NCBI GenBank assembly: GCA_964030475.1
Contig: CAXIPT010000011.1
Location: 267,461-331,460 of the forward strand
Source of the DNA: Tethya wilhelma
Taxonomy: Eukaryota; Porifera; Demospongiae; Tethyida; Tethyidae
DNA length: 64,000 nucleotides
Direction: 5' to 3'
Made by a program: the position numbers and the translations under genes. Below the pieces are notes generated by a model. That model did not search any database and had not been told where the DNA came from. It worked only from the letters and a program-made list of their open reading frames with translations. The first letter of the stretch is position 1. Each line of letters opens with the position of its first letter. This document shows positions 1 to 14,000 of the stretch, piece by piece.

Positions 1-163
1 AACGTCAGGGGCGCTTGGGGACGTACAAGGCTAAAGCGGAGTGTATTACAATTATAACAGGGCGCGGCGCCCTATATATACCATGTACCATTAGATTTTA
101 TGACGTAATCTACATCCCGCACCTGCACCGGCACTTACTTACACGACCGTCGAAGAGTCTTGC

Positions 164-170
164 TATAAAT
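164..170 (+). promoter_or_regulatory. Candidate TATA box upstream of the GT92 gene
   Basis: TATAAAT lies 38 bases before the ATG at 208. A start site about 30 bases downstream would give a very short 5' leader. This rests on motif and position only. Confidence 0.3.
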
Positions 171-207
171 AGTATACGGACTCTCAGACTGAGTGTGTTT
201 GCCAAAA

Positions 208-1533
208 ATGACATTAGTTTCGATCCTAGGCTCTCCCAAACACACCCTTCTCGGCGGATTACTGATTGTCGTGGTCTTCGCAAGCCTACTCGCCTTCAGC
301 TTTCTTCTCAGCGGGAGACCGACAGAACTGTACACAGCCAGCGGGGATAATTTTTTTGTCAGATTTTCTTCTTCGAACATCCATGATGGTGATCCACTGG
401 GTAAAGAAAGCCATGAAGAGCTACAAAAAGGACTCAGATTTTTTCCCTCGAAGAGTGTCATCATCAGAGCCGTCTATTTCGACGACAGACAGCGCAATGG
501 GCACAAGAACGCAGCGGTCTTCTTGGCCATGATTTGGAAAAACATTACAGACAGTAAGTGGATCACAGGATGTCAGGTTGGAGACTACATTGCTAAAGAT
601 TACAGCGTCAACCTTATAGGAGAGACGCCAAAATGGCGCTTTTGGGCAGGCCACGACTACAATAAAATCGACCATGAAGAAGTCCTAATTGATTGTTTTG
701 ATGTCCCTGATGCTCGTAATGGAATGGACGGTTTGTTATTTTTCAAATCGGTTGAAAATGGTGAAATAGAAACGGCCGTTTCTGAACGACCACTAGTCAT
801 TCCTACACCTCATCTTCCCCCCAAATCCACCGAAAGTTCAAAGTACAAATTCACCGTAATGACTTGTACGAAAATCTTCGACAGACCACCATGGTTACGA
901 GAATGGCTGGAGTACCAGCAGACCATTGGTGTGGATCATGTCCACATGACAATGGAGGACACTTTCATTAAGAATTGCAGCCATGAGGATCTGAAGTATC
1001 TCGGACAACTGATTAACAATGGTTTCCTATCAACCAACCTCTGGGTGTTGTGGTTGAAGGATGGAAAGGAGATATGGTACCACAATCAAGGTCTTATGTT
1101 GGAAGACTGCATCTACCAATTTCGTACCACATACGATCACATCTTTATCTTAGATACAGACGATTTTTTCATTCCACGAGTGCCTGGGGAGAATAAAGTA
1201 CATTACTATATCGACAAGTACTGCCGGGAAAAGAACACTGGTTCTTGTAAACTGAATTGGTTGGAGTTTTATCCCGATTATTATCATTTACGAGATACCC
1301 CAACTGTAGGAGGAAATGTCACAGATAGGTTGTTGAACTACACACACCGTATTCGATCAAAGGGGAAATCAGTTCACAGACCCAATACTGTGATAGATTC
1401 GGCCACTCATAATGCACATAAACTCATCGAGGGTTATCGTATCAAGGAGATTCATCACAGTGTGGCGTATGTTGCTCACGTGAGAAAACGTTTTCACCCG
1501 AACTTTTCCATAACTGTTGCTGACATGCCATAA
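208..1533 (+). CDS. GT92 (DUF23) family glycosyltransferase, type II membrane protein
   Basis: A single-exon gene of 441 codons. The ATG at 208 has A at -3 and is the first in-frame ATG. A short cytoplasmic N-terminus is followed by a hydrophobic anchor at about residues 12-36, as in Golgi type II transferases. The catalytic region starts near residue 215 with KFTVMTCTKIFDRPPWLREW and then EYQQTIGVDHVHM, the typical start of the GT92/DUF23 fold. The acidic motif FILDTDDFFIPR fits the nucleotide-sugar/metal site of the family. Known GT92 members transfer galactose to glycans; the acceptor here cannot be read from sequence. NxT/S sites suggest it is itself glycosylated. No frameshift or stop is seen. 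Confidence 0.85.
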   Translation: MTLVSILGSPKHTLLGGLLIVVVFASLLAFSFLLSGRPTELYTASGDNFFVRFSSSNIHDGDPLGKESHEELQKGLRFFPSKSVIIRAVYFDDRQRNGHKNAAVFLAMIWKNITDSKWITGCQVGDYIAKDYSVNLIGETPKWRFWAGHDYNKIDHEEVLIDCFDVPDARNGMDGLLFFKSVENGEIETAVSERPLVIPTPHLPPKSTESSKYKFTVMTCTKIFDRPPWLREWLEYQQTIGVDHVHMTMEDTFIKNCSHEDLKYLGQLINNGFLSTNLWVLWLKDGKEIWYHNQGLMLEDCIYQFRTTYDHIFILDTDDFFIPRVPGENKVHYYIDKYCREKNTGSCKLNWLEFYPDYYHLRDTPTVGGNVTDRLLNYTHRIRSKGKSVHRPNTVIDSATHNAHKLIEGYRIKEIHHSVAYVAHVRKRFHPNFSITVADMP

Positions 1534-2345
1534 CATCAACAGTTAGTTATATACTGTTTTTTTTTGCCTACTCTCCTGAGAATTTCTTAGATCATACCAT
1601 GATTAAATATGGCCATCCCAAATCATAATGGTACTACTAGTTTGTAGTGTGTATTATGGCAGATGTACTAGCTCCTACGAATTTAAGGAGTACAAACCAC
1701 ATATACCCGCTATAGATACTCATAGTACAGATAATTTTACCATAGTTGTCACTAATACTTGAATATCAGTCACGGTGTACGTGGATAGGTAAACTTACAT
1801 GCAGGTGGTTCCTTTGGGTACCTTAATTTACCTGGAACATGATTGTGGGCATTACCTCGATCGTGCCACGGTATTTTAGGCATGCATGTTCTAACAGCTA
1901 GCCTCGTTCGCCTCTCACAGTGAATATTTATGCATGCGGGGCGTGCATGCAAAAAATAGAGAGCCTCCATGGGATTGAGGCTAATACATACACACTGTAG
2001 ATAGTCATATATAGTACACCATATACCACGAAAATTTCCCGCTATACGGTAATTTACGTGATTTAGTGCGCGCGTATAATTATATGTGACGACCGTTACC
2101 TGGTACGCATGCGCAAATTTCATGCCACTCAAATTTCAACACTGAACATTGCAAAAACAGACATACAGTAGTGTAAATATTTAAGTTTGAAACATTTGAA
2201 TAATTAATGCTTGCAGTAAAATTTGCTACATGCAATACTTAATGTCGAAAATGCTTCGCCACACTATTGTAAGTTGACCTGAAAGTTATGTAAGAAATAT
2301 AATCAGATTATAAGGATCAACAATAATTATAAGAATGAGCCAACA

Positions 2346-2430
<85 letters not shown>
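1534..2430. other. Intergenic region; solo inverted-repeat terminus and a CT/CA microsatellite
   Basis: I see no convincing gene between the GT92 stop and the last USP37 exon. A terminus of the TACCGTATAGC-type MITE family lies at about 2027-2051 in the orientation GAAAATTTCCCGCTATACGG, with no clear partner end. Further right are a long CT run and a CA run that abuts the USP37 exon. A small final USP37 exon could be hidden here, but I could not identify one. Confidence 0.5.
2350..2430. repeat. Compound (CT)n(CA)n microsatellite
   Basis: About 50 bases of CT followed by about 30 bases of CA. On the minus strand it reads GT then GA and begins exactly at the donor of the last recognised USP37 exon. 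Confidence 0.95.
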
Positions 2431-2431
<1 letters not shown>

Positions 2432-3456
2432 GGTGCATGTAAAAGAAGATGTAGCCTGATTTCTGGCGTCTCTGTCTGACCAGCTCCTCTTTTGTCTCAC
2501 TGACAAGAGAATCATTGTACGTCTTCCACATTTTATCAGCTACTGTGTACACATCACTGATGTAATGACCTGTGCAACGATCAAAGACACAATCCGCTTA
2601 AATGACATTATAGAGCTGGAAAACTCGGGCAATATCTCAGTCTAGGAAGGTCATAAGAAGCTGGAACTAGCACCAGGCTTGAAGAGATCTTTTTACTGGT
2701 ATAATATTATATGCTTTTAAAATATTTCAAAATTTTAAAAATGGCTTGGATTTTCCATTAGACCATGCATGTGCTAGAGTTTACGCATAGGACAAATTTT
2801 GGATCTTACGTAAAAATAATTATACCAATTGGAAGGAACTCAGTGAGCTAATCTCTTAGTTTCCTACGATCTTCCTGGCAAAAGGTTTTCATTCAAAATC
2901 TTGTTTAACCTACCACCTCCAGATTCTCTTCCAATATGACTGACAATACTGACCAGCTTGTACGTCTGTATATATATTGTTAAAGAATAGAACAACATTG
3001 AATCAGTGCATACATGCAGCAGCCATATACAACTTGCACAAAAATTGTTGGGATAAAACTAAAATTATAACAGCTTGTGTTATTTTTTGCCTCATTTCCT
3101 AGTTTCAATCTCCCTGACTGGAAAATATTTCCCTCCACAAATATGCAAAATTTTTGGAAGAGAGAGAGAGAGCACGAAAATGCCTAGCTCAGACTCACTC
3201 TTACTCTAGCTACTATAATTATATACCTCAAGTGTCGCACACTCCTGTTCAGGAGTAACAGCAGTTGTAGCTGCGTCAGAAGAGATTGTGTCAGAAGTAG
3301 TTGTGTCAGTGGCTCCATCTTTATCAGAGACACCCTGAGGAGAGACAGCCCTCACAGGTACATCACCTGGAGATGTTGAATCCACGTCTACAGAAAACAA
3401 ACACATGTGCATGTCACACACACACACAGAACAAACATAGAATACTGTAAATGAAG

Positions 3457-3500
<44 letters not shown>

Positions 3501-5335
3501 CCAAAGGTACACTGACAGTCTGTGTGCATATATTGTTTACGTTTGTCAATGTAAAGTGAAACTTTGGTTGCTAGGGAATGGCAAAATATATAGTACTTCA
3601 CAGAAGAGAGAATGATTGTTTATTTAATTTAGTAACATGTGATTGTGATTGCTTTGAAATTAAAAGGGCACAGTATAAACTTTCAATAAATTTGTTTCAT
3701 TGGGTCATGCAACTATATGTGTGCGTGTGCATGCAGATCCTGTATAGATTGGTGATATTAAATTAAATCCTAACCTTGCATGCTGAGTTCCAAGGCCAGT
3801 CGTAGCTGTTCCTCTTCAGACATGCCTAGTTGATGGAGGAGCTGAAAGTCATTAGGCTGTAGTGAAGTTGATCCAAAGGGAGTATAAAGCTACACATTAA
3901 TATACACACTACTACAACATGCATTACCTGTTCCTTCATACTGGCTTCCATGGCCCTCTGTAGCTCAGAATCCTCCAACAGCTCCTTGGCTGTGGTGGCG
4001 GTGTCTCCATTGCTAGTGGAGGACAGCAGTCTCTCCATTAGGGGGGTGTTGCTAGTTCTTTTCTCATCATTGGTTGATGATAAATGCCGACCAGATGAAC
4101 TTTGACCTTTGTTACTGTAGTCATTGCTGGCGACTTTCGATTCAAAATTGAAAACAACTTCAGGAGAGAAGAGCTTATCAAATTCATCCTCGATCTCCTT
4201 TCTCTTTGATCTCTCATTGCTAGCTTGAGATGACCCATGATAATTTCCATCCTGTGAGTTGGGAGCTGAGACGGCGTGGACTGAAGGATGGTCACAGTCA
4301 GTGTCCTGTTTCATCAGTTTCTGTTGAGGTGGGGTCGTTTCATCAGTGGCTTTGGTCTTTTCAGACTCCATGTCTGTGATGTTGCTATCTCTTTCAGAGC
4401 TCTGTCGCTTTCCTAACTTAGCTCTAGTGCTAGTGGAATGGTCAGCTTCTCTTGGCAATGACTTGGTTGAATTTGTACAACCATTTTCTTCGATCAAATT
4501 CTCTCCTTTTACAGCATTATTAGCATCTATAACTGTTATGTCCAAGCTGCCATGGTAACCATCTGTTTGTTGCAAGCAACCAAAATAAGAGGTACCATTT
4601 TTCAGATCAGGATTATCACTTTCACTTTCAGTAAAAGTCAAATCAATTACATCATGTTTAGCAGCAGAAGATGAATTAACAGTGTCTTTTCTTGACAAAG
4701 GTGAGGTAGTAGCACCGCCAGCATCTCTAGAAGGATAAGCCAGGGATGAAACGTCAGGAGAAAGAACAACTAGGTCTTCAGAAATGCTGGAGCTGGGTTT
4801 CTGCCGATCTTTGTTTGGTGAGTCTGGAATTGTGATGGTAGGGTTACTGTCGCCATGGTGATGGCCTTGTGGAGTGTTGGTTGGTGGGACTGGTTGCTGC
4901 TGCTGTCCTCGTTGAAGGGGTGTGGTTTGGACGTGACCTGCTGCTGATAGCGTGGCATCAACCCTGTAGGCGTAGTAAGTCATATTGTGTATGAATGGCT
5001 AAATGTTTCAGTATAGTTGTAAATTTCCCGACAAACCTTTCACTCATGTTCTCCTTGTTGTCGCCATCAGAGGCTATGGCTGACAAGGCACCAGGGTCTC
5101 TAGAGATGCAGAATAGAGTATGCAATACTGTGACACTGAATACTGACAGCATACATGATACAAGTTGATATGGAACAGACCCTATACCTAGGCCACGGCC
5201 CTTTGAATTCAAATGGAAGAGTCACTTCTTCAACACAGAGATCACCTAGAGAATTTAAAGCATAATATTATAAAGGAAATAAATTAAATGTGTTGCAAAA
5301 TACAAACATTTTAAATTAGCTATAGAAATATATTT

Positions 5336-5400
<65 letters not shown>

Positions 5401-7058
5401 ACGTGTGACTTACCGACATTAATAAATCGAGGTATCCTGATGTTATCCACTCGTTTGGAATTCTTAGACCGTTGAACATCGTAGCCATATCTCTTCAGAT
5501 GGAGCACCAACACTCTTCATACAAGCACAGAATAAAACTAACGCTAACAACATTAAAACAATCACAGATTACAGAGCATAAGTTCACGTACCTTGGCAAT
5601 CTTTGTAGTTTGTGAGACAGCATTGCTAAGTTTCCCTCGCAAGCTGTGCAGGTGTACTCAACCTCTTCTGCCTATGTAGAGCAATGAACACCTCTCTTTA
5701 TTAACTCCCTCCATGGTGAATAATGTGATAAATAAGGCACTTATTTATGCTAACTTACTGAGAAGTAGGCTTCAAACAACTGCTGTAGGTTGGCCTGCTC
5801 ATTAGGCTGGTGATGGACACTAGAATTTTGCCAATTTTAAAATTACAGAATCATATATACATCTGTTAATTAGAACATTGCAAGCGTATGCATATCAACT
5901 ATAGTTATTTACCTCAGGGGAAGTTGTAAAGCAAAGTCGTAGATCTTCTCTGAATTACTTGTCACCTTTGAGCAGCTGGCATTGTAAAGAGAGAGTTTTT
6001 GAATGAATCAATGCATCAACAAAAGTTTATAAAACCTAGCATGAGAAGCTGAGAGATAGCTAAAGTATATTGCTGCATCTATAACTGGCTGAGAGTTAGC
6101 TAATGTATTGCTGTGCTAAGAGCTAGCTAAAATATTGTTATTGCCATACTTACCTCTTACAAGCAATGGTATGGACAATCTCACATTCAAAATTCCTTAT
6201 CACGGGACACAGGGACTCCTACAAGAGAAGAGAATGATACATATTCTTTGAAAAGATCCCTTACAACCATGAGCTGGAATGTAAAGTGATGGCATACTCA
6301 CCTCATCAGAGACGTCCACATCCTGTATGTCATCTTTGAGCTGATCCAAAGCTTGCCCCAAGAACTCCTGAGCATCCTATAAAGATATGATTATAGCAAT
6401 GATAAACAATGAACTGAAATCCAATCTTTTAGCTACCTATAGATAGTTTAAAAGTTTATAACTCTAGCAATATGATATGCAATCTTTAAGTCATTAGCAA
6501 TGAACAAAGCCAAACTCAATGAAGAGCTAATGATTCGTGAGTCTCTAAATTTATTAATGCTGACAAATTTTGTTAATAATTGAAATATCCTCACTTGTTG
6601 TCTGTAGCCAAGAAACTTAATGGAACGTGTTGAGATTGTTTGCTTGATCTTTTTCAATAGGATACGCTGAGACTCGAAGCCATCTTTAGATCGCTTTGAC
6701 TTCAGTAGAAAGAACATCATTCTGTGTGTGTGTGTGTGTTTGTGTGTGTGCATGTGTCTGTGTGTGTGTGTGTGTGTGTGTTTGGGGGTAGAGTTAATTG
6801 GGTTTTGGGAGGGCTTTTGTCCACCAAATTGAACAGTTTAAAAAAACCTATAAGTGGCTGTATTACCAGAGCTTATTTTTATAAGGCTTATAAGCTACTG
6901 GTTAGTTGAACATGATGATTCACCAATTGTTCTTCCGGTCATCAGAGGAGTTCCCTGACTGTCATTGCATAACCACAAGTTTCGGTCCCTTTAATCTCCT
7001 GACCTGTGGTATGCTCTAGTGANNNNNNNNNNNNNNNNNNNNNNNNNNNNNNNNNNNN

Positions 7059-7099
<41 letters not shown>

Positions 7100-10000
7100 A
7101 CTCGAAACAAACATATCTTACCGGTAAAGGGATTCTGGATGAGCTTGTTTGACGAGTTTGAAATTGAGGGTGTCCTCGGCAAACGGCTCCAAACAAAGTA
7201 GAGACTGAAGGACAGCATTCATGTAACAGGTGTTACCAAGGTTGGCAAACCTAGAGACATTGTCAGAGAAATATCAAGCTTACTACTGTAAGAATTAAAG
7301 CTTTTATAAAGAGATATTTAGAGCATCCATTAAATTTTAAGAGCTCAGATTCCTGCAATAATTATTTACTATAAAACCAGCAAATAGAGCATTTGAAAGG
7401 AAGTGAAACTCATTGAAAGTGCAAGTATTTCAAAGTACTAACTTATGCCGAGGTACTCTATAATAAACCCTTTTGACCCACCCTTCAATATTGTCGTGTG
7501 TTCTCTCATGAAATATTGGCCCATATTTCTTTGTCTGTAAATCAGTCAGGGGACTCCTAGTCGTTAGGAGAGAGGGAGGCTGAGAATGTCTGTAGGGAAG
7601 ATACATGAGACAAACTGTTACATGTATGCAGCATTAGGATCAGTACAGTTACATGCAGCAGAAATAAGACTCATGCAGTAAACAGTTAACAGATATATAA
7701 GACTCAATGAATGCAGTATTAAGTTGAAATGTAATTCAGTATAAACTATGACACAGGCCCACTACTGTGAGTTACAAATGTCACATGTGATGTTTAGCCA
7801 TATGTTTAAATGCTATAAGTAAGGTGTATTACAGTGAAGTATATGATTATATAGTTGCTATATATGATTGAGAGAGCAAATCTTTTAATGTTTTTCCCCC
7901 ACGTCAATAAATCAATCATTTAATCTTTTCCAATCTCAAGTTTCCCAATCAATCAATCTCTTAATTTTTTCCCCGTCAATCAATCAATCAAATTTCCTCC
8001 ACATTATGCAATAAATAAGTCTTTAAATCTGAGATAATTATATGTTTAACCTTTATGCATAACGTTAAAGTTTAATGCAAATAATTAAGTTATATGTTAA
8101 AATGTTATAAGATTAAGTTTTAAAGTGATTGCTATGAAAGTATGACATTGTGTCTTACATGTGTGACAGTGTGGGGGTGGTAGTCACAATTCAATTGAAA
8201 AGAAATGGAGAACACACAATCAAAACCAACACAATGATGGACAGCAGGACAGCTATAGCAACTAGAAAAGTCAGAATAATTACATCTTTTCTCGAAAAAA
8301 CAAAACCACAAGTGCTTTTCTCAGAATCGTCAAGAATCTTTGCCATTCTCTGCCTGGCCAAGGACACTGGTGGAGTGCTAGAATCATGATGAGCAGGACT
8401 GGTGAGCTTTGATTCAACAGTAGACTCTTCATAATCACCACCGAACCCACCAGTAGTGTGGTCAGTTGTATCTCCTAAGCTAATATTGAGGCCCTTGCAT
8501 TCTCTTAACATACAGGGGAGCTCAGAGACTTTAGCTGAGGAGGTACAGCTTCGGTTTGTCTTCGCAGTGGTCAAATTAACTACACTCTGATTTTCATAGG
8601 CAGGACTAGTCTCTCTACATTGTTTAGAGCTACTGTTCTGGGTTAGTGTTTTCTGAGACACAGCAATTCTTCCTTCTATCAAGTTTTCCATGGAATGAGC
8701 CTTGAAGCCAATCGCTGATTTTGAGTCAGTGGCAACATTATGATGATCTGGAGAGGCCTTTAGTTTCAGCACGTCTTGATATTGGTGTTTTCGGTCCAAT
8801 CTACCAATCTTAATATCAGTGTACACTGAAGAGGCACCTGAATTTCCACTGACTTTGCTCTTTGCCTTGAGATTACTTCTAACTAGATGAGAGTCGTGAT
8901 CACCTCTGGGGGGGGACAGGCTTAAGAGACAAGAGTTGGTATTCGTGATGTCTGTCAACTTTTCCAATTGGAGCGTATCCAGCTTGAGAAGACTCTGTAT
9001 GGATGCAATCACTGCTGTGGCTCAGGCAAGGCTGGATGGGCAGTTGCTGAGGAGGCCAATGTGGAGGCATGTTCCATTTCTGAATCAGTCTTTCAGTGAA
9101 ATTCGATGCTTGATTCACACTAGCCAACTTTGAGTCCATTATATTATTTTTAGTGTCTCATTGCAAACTGTTTGCTTGTTTGTTTCTTGAACTTATGAAG
9201 GGGGAATTTAGTATGTACTTTGGTGGATGCGTGTGGTCGGAACTATGGCATATACCATTAACCCCCTTGTAGGATGATACTACAGTGGTTTACAATAACA
9301 AGGGTATGAATATGGCTAGTTCTATGTGTTTATGAACTGAATGAGAAAACATCTGCAGCTGGGAAACACTTCTATCGAGAAGTATTTCAACATTGGGAAT
9401 TAAGACGAAGACCTTCATTAACCCTTTTTTTCCCTTTGCTATGACCATGGTGAGGATCGAACTCATACCCTCCAGATTAGTAAGCGAGCACCTAACAACA
9501 AAGCTACAATGACAACACACTTTGAGGTGGTACTACGAGTATAATCAATGCAGAAACAGTCTCGAAAATCTGTCAGTTTTTGGACATCAAAGAAAATCTG
9601 TGTGCATATCTCTAAAGCATGCAATTACCGTATTTATGAATTCATGCATAATTCATGAATGGTGAACTAATGGCAGAATAGCTCATCATTACCTTTAGGC
9701 AGTGTCTGTTGCTACAGACTTGTAACAGATACTTTGTTTTGAAATCTGTTGTCACATGGGCCAGTTACAAGTCGCTTCATAGCAACAGACACAGACTATA
9801 ATAGATAATGATGCAACTATATAATAGAGCATATTTCATGCATGATGACTCTGTATATATGATTTGTGAATGGTAAACTAGGAACACACATTACCTCAAG
9901 GCAGTAGCTATCTGTTGCTATGGAGTTGTAACTGGCCTTAGTGACTAGAACTATGTAAACAAAATAGCTCACAATTACTCATCAATTTACATCAATTAGG

Positions 10001-11043
10001 CTATGAAATATGAGACCGACTATCTTGAATAGTCAGCCACATTTTAATGCTATACAATGTCATATAGCTAGCTACATTAAGACATGCCCGTGATTGTACA
10101 AGTATAGTAATACAGCTATGGTTCATCTATCAATATTTACACTACAGGAAGCATACCATAGTAGATGTGATGCATCATATTCAGCCATGAACATTGCATG
10201 TGGTCATACACTTCCCATAATCGACATGTGAAAGGACATGATATACCACTGTACATGACAAGGAATTATATTATAGCATCTAGCTATAGTCAGTGGAAAT
10301 CTATTGTACAGTGTGTGTATGTGACTACACTATCTTTAAAGTTTGTGATCCAAAAGACCGAAAGCAGTTCTTTCTGGCACGTAGAGTACGAGAGCAGATA
10401 TCACTGACGGTGATAGAACAACACTGGCAGTAAGTTCACTAAGTTGAAACCTAACTATCAGTGTATAGTTGTAGTTTTCAACATTCAACAGAGTAAGTGA
10501 TAGGATATATATACATAGAGAAACAAACACAGCTATATTTTTTAAACAAACAAAAAATTACATCAAATTTATTCCATAAAAATTGAATATGGCACAGGTA
10601 TAATCCTTTATCTCTTGCAGACAATCTCACGCAAGCAACCAGAGAGAGAAGTGATTCTATACACCCAACAACTAGAGAGAGAAACTCAGCTAGGTTTAAG
10701 TGCTATCAGCAGTGATGGAAGAGCCAGCCATTGGTCAGGAGGAGGCGATGATGTCACCAGTAGCCAAGCAGAACACTAGGAGAGCCGCGGGGAGAGGTCA
10801 GAGTTCGAACAGCCGACAGAAAAAGAGCCGAGCGATGAAGATCAAGTATTACTTCTGGGTGACTCTCATCATTGTGCTGGTACTGATATTCTTGATACTA
10901 GTGATAGCTGCAATAGCAGGGATACTGCAAAACTTTACATGAGACAGATATAAAGTTCTAACCAGCATCCACGCATGCATAAATCAATCATTGTCACATA
11001 TTTTGTGGACTTGTTCACACACACACACATGCACACACACACC

Positions 11044-11075
<32 letters not shown>

Positions 11076-14000
11076 CACACATGCACACGCCAACATGCTT
11101 TCACTTTTAAAAAGGTTAAAATACCGTTATCATAAAAGTTAACCTTTATGCACTTAAGCAATCATGTTAAAGCAATATATAGGACAATATGATATTTACA
11201 TAACCAAATAAAGTTGTCTTCTTGTGATTGTATATGAGATGGTATAGCATTAAAGTGGCTGAAAGTGTTTAATTTTACCAAAAGGCAACGAGTTAAACTC
11301 ATTTTGAAAATGAACATAAACACAAGATCATCTTTTAAAGCATTTCATATCAAAGATCGGGCAAAACAAGCAATTGTGATTGATGCATGCATATAAACAC
11401 ATTGAGTCAACCAACCACTGCTACAAAAGGCAGAAATATTGGTGACTGAAACTCTATAATTTGACAATTGCATGACACTTAAAAAAAGAGTCACAATTAT
11501 GTATCACCATCTGAGTGGTGCTAAATCGGACAAAAACTCAGTAGACAGCAACTCTCAAAATGCTCAAGAAATACAGCATCCAAGGAGGCATCTAACAGGA
11601 CCAGCTCTGGAGCTTAGCACTAAACCACAAGTTGGAAGAGAGAGAACAAAGACAGACATCTACTTAGAGCTGTCCGAAGCCAGAACAGCTTTTCCTCCAG
11701 GTACAAGATTTGACCCAACAAAAGGCGCACAACCAAAGAAGCTATCACCAACTGACCTGGGTCACGAATCACGATCAGGACAGAGATATCGGCACAATGA
11801 TTATCTCAAGATATTACCACCACACTGTCCTGACAGCAAGATAAGACAGAGTCAGTCACAACAGTTTCTGACCTATGCCACTGTAAGACAGAAAGATAAT
11901 GAGAATGAATATCAGGGACGGACTCGATCAACAGCCGATCTTTCAAGGAGAATTGATTCGGCAAGGAATAGGCGTTGGATATTGGGTCACGATTCACAAT
12001 CAGGACAAAGACATCAGGACAATGAATACCTTGAGATAATTCCACCAGAATGTCCTGATAGAAGTTCTGCTGTTGTGAAGAGCAAATCGCATGAGGTGCT
12101 ATGGTACGCTACAGTTGGTCGAAGAGATGATGCCAACGACTACCAGAGGCTGACTCTATCGACAGTTGATCTTTCGAGGAGAATCAACCGAACAAGAAAT
12201 AGGCAGTGGAATCAACCAGTGTCTGGAGTCTACACCAGTTTAGGACAGAGAGATCAGGACAAACACATTTACCAGGACATAGAACGGAGAAATCAGGACG
12301 AGGATTACCAGGACATAGAACGGGGAAATCAGGACAAGGATTACCGCCAGGACGTAGACCACGTAAATGAAAATCAAAGTGTTGTATACAAGGCTGTCAA
12401 TGCAAGCATTCCAACAGCATGCGTTAATCTATCTTATCTTGATGAGTACAGCTCACAGCAAGAGGCACAAGATATGGATGATTTGAGATTAACTCGTAAT
12501 ATGCAACGTCATGGATACGAGGAAAGGGAGGAGTTCCCTAACGTAATGAACACTAATGAAACCACTAACCCAACAGATGATAGGAGTACCTACACAGTTG
12601 AGTGTTACAACAGTAGAATCAACCCTGTTCCCTGCATAAAGAAGATAATATGTTTTGCNCACACACACACATGCACACGCCAACATGCTTTCACTTTTAA
12701 AAAGGTTAAAATACCGTTATCATAAAAGTTAACCTTTATGCACTTAAGCAATCATGTTAAAGCAATATATAGGACAATATGATATTTACATAACCAAATA
12801 AAGTTGTCTTCTTGTGATTGTATATGAGATGGTATAGCATTAAAGTGGCTGAAAGTGTTTAATTTTACCAAAAGGCAACGAGTTAAACTCATTTTGAAAA
12901 TGAACATAAACACAAGATCATCTTTTAAAGCATTTCATATCAAAGATCGGGCAAAACAAGCAATTGTGATTGATGCATGCATATAAACACATTGAGTCAA
13001 CCAACCACTGCTACAAAAGGCAGAAATATTGGTGACTGAAACTCTATAATTTGACAATTGCATGACACTTAAAAAAAGAGTCACAATTATGTATCACCAT
13101 CTGAGTGGTGCTAAATCGGACAAAAACTCAGTAGACAGCAACTCTCAAAATGCTCAAGAAATACAGCATCCAAGGAGGCATCTAACAGGACCAGCTCTGG
13201 AGCTTAGCACTAAACCACAAGTTGGAAGAGAGAGAACAAAGACAGACATCTACTTAGAGCTGTCCGAAGCCAGAACAGCTTTTCCTCCAGGTACAAGATT
13301 TGACCCAACAAAAGGCGCACAACCAAAGAAGCTATCACCAACTGACCTGGGTCACGAATCACGATCAGGACAGAGATATCGGCACAATGATTATCTCAAG
13401 ATATTACCACCACACTGTCCTGACAGCAAGATAAGACAGAGTCAGTCACAACAGTTTCTGACCTATGCCACTGTAAGACAGAAAGATAATGAGAATGAAT
13501 ATCAGGGACGGACTCGATCAACAGCCGATCTTTCAAGGAGAATTGATTCGGCAAGGAATAGGCGTTGGATATTGGGTCACGATTCACAATCAGGACAAAG
13601 ACATCAGGACAATGAATACCTTGAGATAATTCCACCAGAATGTCCTGATAGAAGTTCTGCTGTTGTGAAGAGCAAATCGCATGAGGTGCTATGGTACGCT
13701 ACAGTTGGTCGAAGAGATGATGCCAACGACTACCAGAGGCTGACTCTATCGACAGTTGATCTTTCGAGGAGAATCAACCGAACAAGAAATAGGCAGTGGA
13801 ATCAACCAGTGTCTGGAGTCTACACCAGTTTAGGACAGAGAGATCAGGACAAACACATTTACCAGGACATAGAACGGAGAAATCAGGACGAGGATTACCA
13901 GGACATAGAACGGGGAAATCAGGACAAGGATTACCGCCAGGACGTAGACCACGTAAATGAAAATCAAAGTGTTGTATACAAGGCTGTCAATGCAAGCATT

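Noticed and set aside
193..207. Five-residue extension of the GT92 protein
   Set aside because: It depends on a GTG start; the ATG at 208 has a good context.
1770..2132. Minus-strand open frame of 120 codons
   Set aside because: No family match, covers a MITE terminus and AT-rich sequence, and looks like chance.
2400..2430. CRISPR or other regular array at the dinucleotide runs
   Set aside because: Simple microsatellites without spacers.
5316..5488. THTHTH- or VCVCVC-rich open frames at CA/GT runs across the window
   Set aside because: Translations of microsatellites, not proteins; any real exon beside them is annotated separately.
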